The notes below the pieces were generated by a model that was not told the origin of the DNA, searched no databases, and was given only the letters and a program-made list of their open reading frames with translations. The position numbers and the translations under genes were made by a program. A stretch of 64,000 nucleotides of DNA, taken from the NCBI GenBank assembly GCA_963819645.1, contig CAWFWZ010000004.1:516082-580081 (forward strand), read 5' to 3'. Position 1 is the stretch's first letter, and every line of letters begins with the position of its first letter. This document shows positions 1 through 9,338 of this stretch, in pieces. The DNA comes from CAVVDY01 sp963819645. Lineage in GTDB: Bacteria > Acidobacteriota > Terriglobia > Terriglobales > Acidobacteriaceae.

Positions 1-219
1 CTGATGTTTGGCCAGCACCTGGTAGATGTTGTCGATGATGAACTTGCCGACCGCCAGCAGGGCGATGGGCTGCAACGAGGTGAACACACGCAGCACCAGT
101 CCGGCCGTCACCACGCCGCGGCCGGAGCGCCAAACAATGTTCAGCACCGGTGGAAGATTCTTCAGCGCGGTCAGACGCTCTTGCCAACTGCTCGTAAATG
201 TTCCGTGCGCTTGCGCCAT
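1..219 (-). CDS. ABC transporter permease/ATPase, N-terminal fragment
   Basis: The gene runs off the left edge, so only the first 73 residues are visible. Reading leftward from the ATG at 219, they give a short basic cytoplasmic start, a first hydrophobic stretch (residues about 37-45) and a second around PIALLAVGKFIIDNIY (51-66). This resembles the first transmembrane segments of ABC exporter half-transporters. No nucleotide-binding domain is visible, so the assignment rests on the hydrophobic pattern and general resemblance. An in-frame GTG 24 bases upstream is an alternative start. Confidence 0.5.
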   Translation of the reverse strand, partial: MAQAHGTFTSSWQERLTALKNLPPVLNIVWRSGRGVVTAGLVLRVFTSLQPIALLAVGKFIIDNIYQVLAKHQ

Positions 220-471
220 GTTCTGTTTGACGGCCGCTTCCACCGCTAGGCAGGTTGTTGGGATTGGGGCTGCAAAATCGCCGGATTCCGCAAATAGAGA
301 GATGCAGAAATCGGGGTATCAGTTTGTCTGGCTGGCCAACCGGCGGTTGTCGCGAAACGGTCACCACGCGCCGCTTCGTAGAGACGTGTCGATCATCCAA
401 TGATCATCCAATAATGACGTGACGGTTCATCGCTGGAACTGGCACTCGCAATCGTTGATCGAGGAAGGCGA

Positions 472-1779
472 ATGAAGAAAGCTTGCACCACCCTCTTAAT
501 CACTATTTGTTGCACGGTTTTATTGGCTGGCTGCACCTCAGCACAAACCAAGGGAAATGACGCTCCTCCGCCCCAAGCTCCCTTCACCGACTACCGCTAC
601 GAAAAGCCGGGAGCCACGCACCACATCACAGCCAAGGATTTGCCGGCTCCGTTCGCGTCCAAGTCGGCCGTCAATGGACCACGGGTTGTCGACCGGCCTG
701 CTAACGTTTTGCCGATCGCGCCGCCGGGATTCAAGGTCGAGCTCTTCGCTTCCGGACTGAATGAGCCGCGAGCGATGACCACGGCTCCAAACGGTGACAT
801 CTTCCTCGCAGAGAGCCACGGCGGCGACATCAAGGTCTTTCGCGGAATCGGGGACGACAGCAAGCCGATGCAAACGGATACATTCGTGACCGGCCTCAAT
901 CGTCCCTACGGCATCGCCTTCTATCCTCCCGGCCCTAATCCGCAGTATGTCTACATCGGGAACACAGATTCCATCGTTCGCTACGCTTACAAGAATGGAG
1001 ATCTGAAGGCGAGTGGCAAGCCCGAGAAAATTGCTGACCTTCCTTCCGGTGGCGACCACTGGACGCGCGACCTGGTCTTCTCGCCAAACGGCAAGCAGCT
1101 GTTCGTCGGTGTCGGCTCGAACTCCAATATCAACAACCCTGATACTCACCCTGACGAGAAGAACCGCGCCGACATTCTGGTGATGGATCCCGACGGCAAG
1201 AACATGCGTGTGTACGCCTCGGGAATTCGCAATGCTGGCGGCGGCTTGGCCATCGATCCCAAGACAAGCGAACTCTGGATGTCGACGAACGAACGTGACG
1301 GCTTGGGCAATAACCTGGTGCCCGATTACATAAGCCACGTTCAGGATGGCGGCTTCTACGGCTGGCCGTATTACTACATCGGCGGTAATCCTGAGCCGCG
1401 ACTGAAGGGTGCACATCCCGAGCTGAAATCGAAGGCCATCGTGCCTGACGTGCTCCTCCAGGCGCACAACGCGTCGTTACAACTGGCGTTCTACGAGGGC
1501 AGGACGTTTCCCGCGGAATATCACGGCGACATCTTCGCCGCGCAGCATGGTTCGTGGAATCGCGACCCGCGCGTCGGATACGAAGTGATTCGCGTTCCCT
1601 TGCATCAGACCGGCAAAGCAATCGGTGAGTATGAGGATTTCCTGACCGGCTTTGTGCTGCCGAACGGACAAGTCTGGGGAAGGCCGGTGGGCGTCACGGT
1701 CATGATCGACGGATCTCTGCTGGTGAGCGACGACGGATCGAACTCGATCTGGCGTGTGAGCTACCCAGGCGTAGAATAG
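472..1779 (+). CDS. PQQ-dependent sugar (sorbosone-type) dehydrogenase, lipoprotein
   Basis: 435 residues. It starts with a lipoprotein signal peptide: basic MKK, a hydrophobic core and the lipobox LAGC with Cys at residue 21, so export and lipid anchoring are expected. The rest reads as a glucose/sorbosone dehydrogenase six-bladed propeller, with GFKVELFASGLNEPR opening the first blade, RPYGIAFYPPG, GGDHWTRDLVF, YGWPYYYIGG and HGSWNRDPR near the C-terminus. The family oxidises sugars or aldoses in the periplasm using PQQ. AGGAAGG sits just upstream of the ATG. It appears monocistronic, and the actual substrate cannot be read from sequence. Confidence 0.85.
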   Translation: MKKACTTLLITICCTVLLAGCTSAQTKGNDAPPPQAPFTDYRYEKPGATHHITAKDLPAPFASKSAVNGPRVVDRPANVLPIAPPGFKVELFASGLNEPRAMTTAPNGDIFLAESHGGDIKVFRGIGDDSKPMQTDTFVTGLNRPYGIAFYPPGPNPQYVYIGNTDSIVRYAYKNGDLKASGKPEKIADLPSGGDHWTRDLVFSPNGKQLFVGVGSNSNINNPDTHPDEKNRADILVMDPDGKNMRVYASGIRNAGGGLAIDPKTSELWMSTNERDGLGNNLVPDYISHVQDGGFYGWPYYYIGGNPEPRLKGAHPELKSKAIVPDVLLQAHNASLQLAFYEGRTFPAEYHGDIFAAQHGSWNRDPRVGYEVIRVPLHQTGKAIGEYEDFLTGFVLPNGQVWGRPVGVTVMIDGSLLVSDDGSNSIWRVSYPGVE

Positions 1780-1931
1780 GAGCGAAATCCGCGTCGAATT
1801 TTCACACTTACGCCCCGAAGTGCATTCAAACTCACATATTTTGTCGAATTTTTACTGTCACGCTCGTGCCAATCATGCCTCTTTGAGCATGCAAGCTGGC
1901 GGCCGGTAGCTGTTAACGGATACCTGACACC

Positions 1932-2138
1932 TAGAAAAACGCCGACCCGCGGGGCCGTACACGGTGGACCGTCAATGAACCCGTCCACGACGGTGGGAAC
2001 CCTCCGCGGCTCTTTAGGCATCTCGGACATGGCCGAGCCTTGCACACCGAACCGAATACGAGTCGGGCCCCCTGTTCATTAGCATTGGTTCAAAAAACGG
2101 TTGCCACCAGCACCAACTTTGCAGGCCGGCTTTCTTTC
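1932..2138 (-). ncRNA. ssrS: 6S RNA
   Basis: Directly downstream of zapA, the classical 6S location. The minus strand shows a long-range closing stem: CCGGCCTGC (about 2121-2129) pairs over nine positions, including G-U pairs, with GCGGGTCGG (1942-1950). An outer AGAAAG / TTTTTCT pairing extends it. The 3' half has the 6S hairpin CTCGG-ccatgt-CCGAG followed by ATGCCTAAA, and aligns by eye with the E. coli 6S segment CGGTTGGTGAGCATGCTCGG and what follows. Length is about 205 nt. 6S RNA binds the housekeeping RNA polymerase holoenzyme and mimics an open promoter. The exact ends are estimates. Confidence 0.8.
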
Positions 2139-2143
2139 GTTAG

Positions 2144-2172
2144 ATGCTAGGGAATCAGGTTCGGAATGACAA
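2144..2172 (-). promoter_or_regulatory. sigma70-type promoter of the 6S RNA
   Basis: On the minus strand TTGTCA (2167-2172) is separated by exactly 17 bases from TAGCAT (2144-2149). The predicted start is then about 2136-2138, which matches the 5' end deduced from the 6S closing stem. The -10 hexamer matches consensus at four of six positions. Confidence 0.5.
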
Positions 2173-2224
2173 GACTAGGACGAGAGAATGTTGGCATTCG
2201 ACGTGCCACAGACGCGCGGTGGCG

Positions 2225-2545
2225 CTATCCGACGCGGCGGGCTTCTTCCAGCACTTCATCGAGGGCGCCGGAAAGATGTTCAGCCCTGGTCGTATAGTCC
2301 TGCGTCAGGGAATCGTATTTGCGCTTCAACACGTGTAATTCGTCGGCAATATTGAGCGCTGCCAGGACCGCAACTTTCAGCGACTCCACCGTGGCTGCCT
2401 GCTGCGAGATGAGGCGCATCTTGGTGTCTACGTACTCCGCCAAGTCCTGAATATATTGCGGATCGGTGCCGCGCAGGTGATAGCTCTGGTCGTAGATATC
2501 CACCCGTATGCTGGTGCTGCTGCCGTTTCCGTTAGCCTGGCTCAC
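2225..2545 (-). CDS. zapA: Cell division protein ZapA
   Basis: 106 residues. The N-terminal half, with VDIYDQSYHLRG and DPQYIQDLAEYVDTKM, is the ZapA globular domain. The C-terminal half, with AALNIADELHVLKRKYDSL and a following helix, is the coiled-coil dimerisation region. ZapA binds FtsZ in the cytoplasm and stabilises Z-ring bundles. It lies 35 bp behind a coiled-coil gene that looks like its ZapB-type partner and is followed by 6S RNA, the same order as in many bacteria. Confidence 0.88.
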   Translation of the reverse strand: MSQANGNGSSTSIRVDIYDQSYHLRGTDPQYIQDLAEYVDTKMRLISQQAATVESLKVAVLAALNIADELHVLKRKYDSLTQDYTTRAEHLSGALDEVLEEARRVG

Positions 2546-2580
2546 ACCGACTCCTTATCGCAAGTGCGTCTCACCGAATA

Positions 2581-2871
2581 TTACGCCCACTCTTCTGTGG
2601 TCAAAGAATCAATTTGCGTCAGCATCTTTTCTACTCTGGTACGTACCTCTTCCCGCTCCTTGCGCAGGGCGATCATTTCCGAGCGCATGGTCTCGACTTC
2701 CTCTTCGCGTTCGGCAAGCTGATCGCGCAGACGGTTGGCATCGCGCTCAGCATTCGCCTGCGCCTCGCGCGCGGTCTTCACTAACTCAATCGTACGCAGA
2801 ACCTTCTTCTCAAGGGCCTGAAAATCAGCAGTGCTGGCCTGGGGAGGAGCTTCAACAACGTTGGCAGACAT
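2581..2871 (-). CDS. Coiled-coil ZapB-like division protein
   Basis: 96 residues, nearly all predicted coiled coil from about residue 15 to 90: heptad-rich, with runs of E, R and K and AEREEEVETMRSEMIALRK. There is no signal peptide or membrane segment. Size, composition and position immediately upstream of zapA suggest a ZapB-like Z-ring accessory protein. Coiled coils align non-specifically, so this rests mainly on context. Confidence 0.65.
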   Translation of the reverse strand: MSANVVEAPPQASTADFQALEKKVLRTIELVKTAREAQANAERDANRLRDQLAEREEEVETMRSEMIALRKEREEVRTRVEKMLTQIDSLTTEEWA

Positions 2872-3009
2872 AAGAGCGATCGACCTCGAAAAAATTAAAC
2901 TTCGAGCGCAGTATAGCGCAACCGAGAGGGTTGTTCGCGTGATGTTCTGACGTGGCCGACGAAATCAAGCAGGCGGAACCTGATTGTGCAACGAATGGAA
3001 GAGCGACGA

Positions 3010-4068
3010 TTAGAACAGAGTGTCTTGGCCCAGCGTGTTCGCGCCGGGCTTCTTAATCCCGAAATGCTGATACGCCAGATGGGTCGCAACCCGCCCCCGC
3101 GGCGTGCGATCGAGAAATCCGATCTGGATGAGAAATGGCTCGTAAATCTCCTCGATGGCATCCGCCTCTTCCGCCAGCGATGCCGCCAGTGTGTTTACGC
3201 CCACGGGGCCACCTTGATACTTTTCGATGATGGTCAGCAGCAGCCTGCGATCAATCTCGTCGAATCCATAGCGATCGACCTCAAGCATCTCCAGCGCAGT
3301 CTGCGCCGTGGCTTTGTCGATCTTGCCTGTCCCGCGCACCTGGGCGTAATCGCGTACACGGCGCAGCAGACGGTTCGCGATGCGCGGTGTGCCGCGGCAG
3401 CGGGTCGCAATCTCCATGGCAGCATCTTCATCAATCTCGACGCCGAGGATTTCTGCCGAGCGCTGAAGAATGACTTTCAAATCTGCGTGAGTATAGAAAT
3501 CCAGCCGCAGAACGATGCCAAAGCGCGAGCGGAGCGGCGCCGAGAGCAGTCCGGCGCGGGTGGTGGCTCCGATGAACGTAAACGGCTTCACCTCGATGGT
3601 GTGGGTGCGCGCCGCCGGCCCTTGCCCGATGATGATGTCGAGCTTGTAATCTTCCAGCGCCGAGTACAACAACTCTTCGAGCGCGGGTTGCAGCCGGTGT
3701 ACCTCGTCGATGAACAGCACCTGCTTATCGCGCACATTCGTCAGGATGGCCGTCAGATCGCCTTTGATCTGCAGCGTTGGCCCCGAGGTCTGCTGAAAGG
3801 CCACGCCCAACTCGTTGGCGATGATGTTCGCCAGCGTGGTCTTGCCCAGCCCCGGAGGCCCATACAGCAAGACGTGGTCCAGCGCTTCGCCGCGCGACTT
3901 CGCCGCCTGAATCGCGACTTCCAGATTGTCTTTGACTTTGTTTTGGCCAATGAATTCGCGTAGGCGCTGCGGTCGCAGCTTGAGCTCATATGACGCATCG
4001 TCATCAACCGGCGCCGCCGAGACGATGCGCTCGCGATCGGGAAATTGCTTGTCAGGAGACAATGGCAC
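3010..4068 (-). CDS. ruvB: Holliday junction branch migration helicase RuvB
   Basis: 352 residues, normal family length. The order is RPQRLREFIGQ, Walker A GPPGLGKTT (residues 70-78), Walker B LFIDEVHRL (about 117-125), sensor 1 GATTRAGLLSAPLRSRFG, the arginine-finger region, and the C-terminal winged helix with GGPVGVNTLAASL and FLIQIGFLDRTPRGR. RuvB forms hexameric rings that drive branch migration of Holliday junctions with RuvA and RuvC, which are not in the window. It precedes the zapB-like gene by about 140 bp. Confidence 0.97.
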   Translation of the reverse strand: MPLSPDKQFPDRERIVSAAPVDDDASYELKLRPQRLREFIGQNKVKDNLEVAIQAAKSRGEALDHVLLYGPPGLGKTTLANIIANELGVAFQQTSGPTLQIKGDLTAILTNVRDKQVLFIDEVHRLQPALEELLYSALEDYKLDIIIGQGPAARTHTIEVKPFTFIGATTRAGLLSAPLRSRFGIVLRLDFYTHADLKVILQRSAEILGVEIDEDAAMEIATRCRGTPRIANRLLRRVRDYAQVRGTGKIDKATAQTALEMLEVDRYGFDEIDRRLLLTIIEKYQGGPVGVNTLAASLAEEADAIEEIYEPFLIQIGFLDRTPRGRVATHLAYQHFGIKKPGANTLGQDTLF

Positions 4069-4102
4069 GCTGGGGCGATGGTAAAGGGAAACGGACGACG
4101 AA

Positions 4103-4363
4103 TCAACGAGCGCGACGGCTCGGTATCTTGAGTTCTACGCCACCAAAGGGAGCAACTGCTTCGCGAATAAGCTCCACCAAGTTCTTTTGTTGCTGCGGTG
4201 CAGTTTTGGCTCGTCTTGCGAGGTAGTGTCGATCCAGTGCTTGTCGCACCAATGTCTTGATGACCGCTTGCCGGCTGATATTGAGGTCGTCCGCCACTTG
4301 GTCGAGTTCCTCTTACATCGAGGCAATGAGGCCGAGATTCACTCGCTGGATAGGGCGCACCAT
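4103..4363 (-). pseudogene. Ribbon-helix-helix DNA-binding protein with a premature stop
   Basis: Read from the ATG at 4363, the frame gives MVRPIQRVNLGLIASM, then TAA (4313-4315), then EELDQVADDLNISRQAVIK and on to a stop at 4103. Together this is an 86-residue ribbon-helix-helix protein of the CopG/antitoxin kind: strand RVNLGL, then helices around EELDQVADDL and SRQAVIKTLVRQAL. The stop falls where the family usually has any residue before EELD, so one substitution (for example from a Tyr codon) would explain it. A start at an internal Met after the stop would lack the DNA-binding strand. Confidence 0.55.
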
Positions 4364-4474
4364 CAATCCGGAAAAAAGAGCATCGAAATTCTGCCCTGCG
4401 ACTCTGATGTTCTAATACGTCATCACGCGGCGCCGGGGTAGGCGCCAAAACTTGAGCCTAAAGGAGGAACACCC

Positions 4475-4996
4475 ATGGTCCTCGGAATGTCTGTTTCCAC
4501 TTTCACCTTGATTCACGTCATCATCAGCCTGGCCGGGATCGGGTCCGGCTTCATCGTGATGTACGGCCTGCTTAACAGCAAGCGCCTCGACGGCTGGACC
4601 GCGATCTTTCTGACCTCTACTGTCCTCACCAGCGTGACCGGTTTCTTGTTCCCATTTGATGGGTTCAAGCCCTCTTACGTTGTGGGCGGCATTTCGCTGA
4701 TCCTACTGGCGATTGCGATATGGGCGCGCTACAGCCGCCGCCTCGAGGGCGGGGCACGCCGCATCTACATCGTGACCGCGTCACTGGCCCTCTACTTCAA
4801 TTGCTTTGTCGCCGTCATCCAGGCGTTTGCGAAGATTCCGGCCGTGCATGCCTTGGCTCCGACACAAAAGGAACCGCCATTCCTGGTCGCGCAACTGGTT
4901 GTTCTCTCGATATTCATCTGGCTCACCATTCTCGCAACCAAACGTTTTCACCTCGAATCGCCTATGCTTCGCCGAACGGCAGACGCCGGGCGCTGA
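4475..4996 (+). CDS. Conserved integral membrane protein, unknown function
   Basis: 173 residues with about five transmembrane segments: residues 8-30, 40-60, 68-85, 98-118 and 138-158. AAAGGAGG lies 8 bases before the ATG. There is no signal-peptide cleavage site and no recognisable catalytic motif. The loop FPFDGFKPSYVVGG between segments two and three is distinctive. It stands alone between ruvB (minus) and purN (plus), so context gives no function. Confidence 0.75.
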   Translation: MVLGMSVSTFTLIHVIISLAGIGSGFIVMYGLLNSKRLDGWTAIFLTSTVLTSVTGFLFPFDGFKPSYVVGGISLILLAIAIWARYSRRLEGGARRIYIVTASLALYFNCFVAVIQAFAKIPAVHALAPTQKEPPFLVAQLVVLSIFIWLTILATKRFHLESPMLRRTADAGR

Positions 4997-5197
4997 ACAG
5001 AGCAGATGAATGGCGATCTGTTCGCGTGCATCAGGGAGAAGCGATCACGGCCCCAACCTCAGCAACTCCAGACCAGTGAACTGGATGAAAAGGGATGCCG
5101 CGGCTTTCTGGCTGCGGCATTCACGTTTTCGGGAATCTGCCTGTTGCGAATGAAGAGGACACGTGCCCTTGCCTCAGCACCCCGTTAAACTACTCTC

Positions 5198-5815
5198 GTG
5201 TCCATGAAGAACCTTGGCATCCTCCTTTCCGGACGCGGCTCAAATTTCGAGGCGATCGCGGAGAACGTCGCCTCGGGCAGGCTCGACGCCAATATTGCTG
5301 TAGTGCTCTCTAACAAAGCCGATGCGACGGGAATCGAGTCAGCGCAGCGGCGCGGGCTCAACGCGCTGATAATTTCTTCCAAGGGCAAGGTTCGCGAAGA
5401 GCATGACCGCGAAGTTGTGGCGGTGCTGCAAGAACACAAGGTCGATCTGGTCTGCCTGGCTGGGTACATGCGGCTGCTGTCACCGTGGTTCGTGCAGCAG
5501 TTTCCCAATCGGATCTTGAATATCCACCCTTCGCTGTTGCCTGCTTTCCCCGGCCTCGATGCGCAGAAGCAGGCGTTCGAGTATGGAGTGAAGGTCTCGG
5601 GCTGCACCGTGCACTTCGTGGACGAGAATCTCGACCACGGCGCGATCATCCTTCAGAGGACGGTTCCGGTACTCCCCGAGGACGACGAGCATACGTTGGC
5701 GGCGCGCATTCTCGAACAGGAGCACATCGCGTATAGCGAGGCGATAGGGATTGTGCTGCAGGGCAAGTATCGCATTGTGGGGCGGCGGGTGGTCAACGGA
5801 AGTATCAGTTCCTAA
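5198..5815 (+). CDS. purN: Phosphoribosylglycinamide formyltransferase
   Basis: 205 residues. LGILLSGRGSNFEAI forms the phosphate-binding N-terminus, NIHPSLLPAFPG holds the catalytic Asn-His pair and the folate loop, and HFVDENLDHGAIILQ contains the catalytic Asp. It transfers formyl from 10-formyl-THF to GAR in step 3 of purine synthesis. The start is either GTG at 5198 or ATG at 5204; both give a full protein. No other purine synthesis gene is adjacent, though the purine salvage gene apt lies 250 bp on, in the opposite direction. Confidence 0.95.
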   Translation: MSMKNLGILLSGRGSNFEAIAENVASGRLDANIAVVLSNKADATGIESAQRRGLNALIISSKGKVREEHDREVVAVLQEHKVDLVCLAGYMRLLSPWFVQQFPNRILNIHPSLLPAFPGLDAQKQAFEYGVKVSGCTVHFVDENLDHGAIILQRTVPVLPEDDEHTLAARILEQEHIAYSEAIGIVLQGKYRIVGRRVVNGSISS

Positions 5816-5846
5816 ACGTTAGAAACTCTCAGCCGATAGCAAGCTC

Positions 5847-6080
5847 ATGCGGGCTAAAAAAATGACAACCGCGAGGTTCTGCAAATTGTGCCTCGAAGTC
5901 TTCGATGAGGTTCACGAAACCGGAAGGCCTTACATGATTACGAAAAACGGCAGAGGCCTTATCAAGGTTCTCCCGTTGGAGAACTGGGAGCCTCCGAAAA
6001 GAAGAACAGAGCCAAGAAGAGTAAGGCCGTGCGGAGCAGCCTTACTCGTAAACGGACCTGAGTTGCCCTACATCTCGTAG
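5847..6080 (+). CDS. Phd/YefM-type antitoxin, orphan
   Basis: 77 residues. The first half matches the Phd/YefM pattern: an N-terminal helix with FCKLCLEVFDEVHETGRP followed by YMITKNGRGLIKVLPL, the strand-turn-strand typical of these DNA-binding antitoxins. No toxin gene follows; the next gene, apt, is convergent and overlaps the last 13 bases. The C-terminal 25 residues look unconserved. An ATG at 5862 is an alternative start. Confidence 0.6.
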   Translation: MRAKKMTTARFCKLCLEVFDEVHETGRPYMITKNGRGLIKVLPLENWEPPKRRTEPRRVRPCGAALLVNGPELPYIS

Positions 6081-6613
6081 TGCAGCAGCGAATACACGTC
6101 GTGTTCTTTGAGTTTCTCCCGGCCCTTTAGCCCGTCCAACTCCACCACGAACGCCAGGCCGCAGATGTCGCCACCCAGCGCCTTCACCATGTCCACCGCC
6201 GCGCGCGCCGTTCCCCCGGTCGCCAGCAAGTCATCGCAGATGAGCACACGCTGTCCCGCTTGAATCGCGTCTTCGTGAATCTCCAACGTGTCGGAGCCAT
6301 ACTCCAGCTCGTACTTCCATTGCAGAACTTTCGCCGGCAATTTTTTGGGCTTGCGCACAGGAACGAAGCCGGCATTCAGGCGGTAGGCGAGCGCAGGACC
6401 AAAGATGAAGCCGCGCGCTTCGATCCCCAATACGAGATCGATGTCTTTGTTGATGTAGTAGTCCGTCAGCGCATCGATGAGGCGAGCGAATCCCTGCCGG
6501 TCCTTGAGCAGCGTGGTGATGTCGTAGAAGAGAATGCCCGGCTTGGGAAAGTCGGGGACCTCACGGATGAGTTTTTTCAAGTCGGCGCAACTCTGGGTCG
6601 CGGGACTGGCCAT
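6068..6613 (-). CDS. apt: Adenine phosphoribosyltransferase
   Basis: 181 residues. It has VPDFPKPGILFYDIT at the N-terminus, LGIEARGFIFGPALAYRL, and the PRPP-binding loop VLICDDLLATGGTARA. It converts adenine and PRPP to AMP in the cytoplasm (purine salvage). It begins three bases after the acylphosphatase stop, so the two are probably cotranscribed. Confidence 0.95.
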   Translation of the reverse strand: MASPATQSCADLKKLIREVPDFPKPGILFYDITTLLKDRQGFARLIDALTDYYINKDIDLVLGIEARGFIFGPALAYRLNAGFVPVRKPKKLPAKVLQWKYELEYGSDTLEIHEDAIQAGQRVLICDDLLATGGTARAAVDMVKALGGDICGLAFVVELDGLKGREKLKEHDVYSLLHYEM

Positions 6614-6616
6614 GAT

Positions 6617-6904
6617 TCACCACCCTCCTTCTTGAATGCGAAACGATTGCGCCTCAAGATACGGCGCGCTCGACTCCTGAACCATATCGACTCTGGCGGC
6701 ACGCGGGCCCTGACGAAGCTTTGCCCGCAGCGAACGTTGCTGCTCTGGAGCCCCGGTCGCCATCACTTCAACGCTGCCGTCCTCACGGTTACATACCCAT
6801 CCTGCCATGCCTAGCTGAGCCGCTTCGCGCTCCACAAACCAGCGGAAGCCTACGCCCTGAACACGTCCGGTTACAACGTAGCGTCGAGTCTCCAAATTAG
6901 ACAT
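6617..6904 (-). CDS. acyP: Acylphosphatase
   Basis: 95 residues from the ATG at 6904. RRYVVTGRVQGVGFRWFV carries the catalytic Arg and anion-binding loop, followed by GWVCNREDGSVEV with the catalytic Asn. It hydrolyses acyl phosphates in the cytoplasm. The frame is open further upstream, but a longer start would add 40 unconserved residues, so 6904 was chosen because it gives the normal length of about 90. Confidence 0.9.
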   Translation of the reverse strand: MSNLETRRYVVTGRVQGVGFRWFVEREAAQLGMAGWVCNREDGSVEVMATGAPEQQRSLRAKLRQGPRAARVDMVQESSAPYLEAQSFRIQEGGW

Positions 6905-6938
6905 AAATCTTGTAACAGGTTTTGTGACAACTAGAGGC

Positions 6939-9272
6939 TTACCTCTGCCCGCCCCCACTGGTCGGATCGCCTGCTGCTGCTGGTTTCGCCTGCGGCGCAC
7001 CAACCATTTGCTCCACCTGTTGCGCAATGGAGTCTACCAGCTTGGCCTCATTCATGAGTACTTGTCCGGCGATGGCTGCGCCTTGCTCGGCGTCGCTCCA
7101 CTTGTCTTCTTCCAGCGCCTCGCGCACAGCCGGGATAGTCTTCGCCCCATATCCGGTGTACGCGCCCGGAGCGTAAATCTGGTGCTTGAACCAGGGCCGC
7201 TCTTTCAGGCCTTCGGTGGTGGTAAAGGTGCGCTCAGTCTGCAGCAACTGCGCGTTGATCTCCTTCAGCGCGGGCGACTGCCACGCGGGTGAGGACTCGT
7301 TGAGTTTGCCCACCGCCTTGCGGTAGCGCTGCGCCGCCTTGGAGTACGCCTCCGATCCATTCTCCAGCGGAGCGAAGTTGATAAACGGAGGCACCGGCTT
7401 GACGGACGGAGGCACGTACTGCTTCTCGGGATCGGCGGTCGCTGTGAACACGCCCTCTTCGATCTGGCGGTTGCGCTCCTTCACTTCATCCTGCTTCTTC
7501 TTGAGCTCGGCTTTCAGCTCGCCAACGTAGCGCTTCACCGTATCCGCCGAATCCGACGGATCGTACGGCAGCAGGTCGGCGTCAGCCATGCGCATGACGG
7601 TCGTGCCCGCCATCTGTGCGAGCGCCTTCTCATACAGGAAATTTGGATCGCCAAAGTGCGTGTACCAGTAGAAGTCGTCGTAGATGGAGTGGTAGACGCC
7701 TCCGCCAGCCTCGCCGCCGAAGCCCAGGTTCAGCGCGGCCACGCCAGCGTGGTCGAGGAACGGCGCGTAATCGGAACCGTCTCCCAGCGCACCGATGCGC
7801 AGCTCGGCGCGGTCGCGCAGCTCCTGGCGCTCTTCGGGCGTAGCTGCACGCGCGATACGTCGCAACTGCCCACGCTTCCACACCGACATATTCTTCTCGG
7901 GATCCGGGACCTCCTTTGCGACGTCGTTGACGACGCGTTCCAGCGTGTGCGAGCCGGAGACATACAGGTATCCGCGAGAGCTTGAATCCGAGTTGATGTA
8001 GACCACGGCGTGCTGCTTCAGCTCGGCATCATGCTCTTCCACCCACTCGGTTGATCCCAGCAGGCCAGGCTCTTCGCCATCCCAGGCGCAGTAGATGATG
8101 GTGCGCTTGGGCTTCCAGCCCTGCTTCATCAACTCGCCCAGAGTCGCGCGCCTCTTCCAGCGCGACCACCATGCCCGATATCGGATCGTCCGCGCCGTTT
8201 ACCCATGCGTCGTGATGGTTGCCGCGAATCACCCATTGCTCGGGAGCTTCGCTGCCGGGAATCTTCGCAATGACGTCATAGATGGTCTTGATGTCCCAGT
8301 TGGATTTCATCACCAGGTGTACCTTCGCCGGACCTGGACCAACGTGATAGGTGAATGGCAGAGCGCCACGCCAGCCCTCAGGCGCAACAGGGCCACTCAG
8401 CGCTGCGAGCAGAGGTTGGGCATCGCCATAAGAGATGGGAAGCACCGGGATCGCGGTGATGGTCTTGGCCTCGGCGATAGACAGGCGCTTCGCGTCTTTG
8501 GTGGCGCCGATTCCGGGAGTCAGCGGATCGCCAGGATACTCGGTGTCCATCACGCTGCCGCGCTGCACACCATCCGATGGGCGATAGGGGCCGGTGGGGA
8601 AATACTGGCCTTCGAAGTAGCCGTCGTCCCTGGGATCGGAGTAGATGATGCAACCGATGGCGCCATGCTCGGCTGCGACTTTCGGCTTGATGCCGCGCCA
8701 CGCCGCGCCGTAGCGCGCGATGACGATAGCTCCCTTCACCGAAATGCCGAGGCGATCGAGCTCTTCATAATCCTCGCGCACGCCATAGTTGACGTACACC
8801 AGCGGCGCGGTCACGTCGCCATCGTGGGAGTACGCGTTGTACGTCGGCAACTGCTCCGCGGTCTGCTGCGAAGTGGGATCGACCGGCAGCGCCCCTTCCT
8901 GGAGCTTAGCGACGAACTTCGTCGGCGCAATCAGCTCGAGCCGTCGCTCCTTGGGCGTGGGAAACAGCACGTCGAAGGTCTCGATGTGCGCGTCGAAGCC
9001 GTACTGCTTGAACTGCGCCAGCATCCACTCGGCATTCTCCTTGTCGTAAGGAGAGCCGACGTTATGCGGCCGCGCGCTCAGCGCTGCATGGCGTTGCGCA
9101 TCACTGCCGGATCGGGCAGGTTGCGAAACTTGCCTTCCCAGTCGCGCTCGGTTGCGGCGTGGGCCGCGGAGTATCCGTAGAGGTTCTCGTTTGAGCTGGG
9201 GGGAGTGGCAGCGGTAAGCGGTTGCACGGCGATGATGGCCGCAAGACAGAAAGCGGAAATGCGCGAGATCAC
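6939..9272 (-). CDS. M28 family metallopeptidase (glutamate carboxypeptidase II-like), frameshifted
   Basis: One gene of about 777 codons broken by two one-base indels. The signal peptide (ISRISAFCLAAIIAVQPLTAA) and first 60 residues read to 9078. Restoring one C near 9080 continues into LSARPHNVGSPYDKENAEW and a protease-associated domain. Removing one A near 8138 joins EEAR to ALGELMKQGWKPKRT. Zinc-ligand regions are visible as NGADDPISGM, CAWDGEEPGLLGSTEW and SIYDDFYWYTHFGDP, and the C-terminus is a transferrin-receptor-like dimerisation helix bundle. This is an exported aminopeptidase or dipeptidase. It lies 34 bp upstream of acyP on the same strand. Confidence 0.88.
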
Positions 9273-9338
9273 AGTAGCCTCGGACGGCGCTCCAAGTATG
9301 GAACGAAGTTGCCGATTATACGCCAGCGTGAGCGGACG

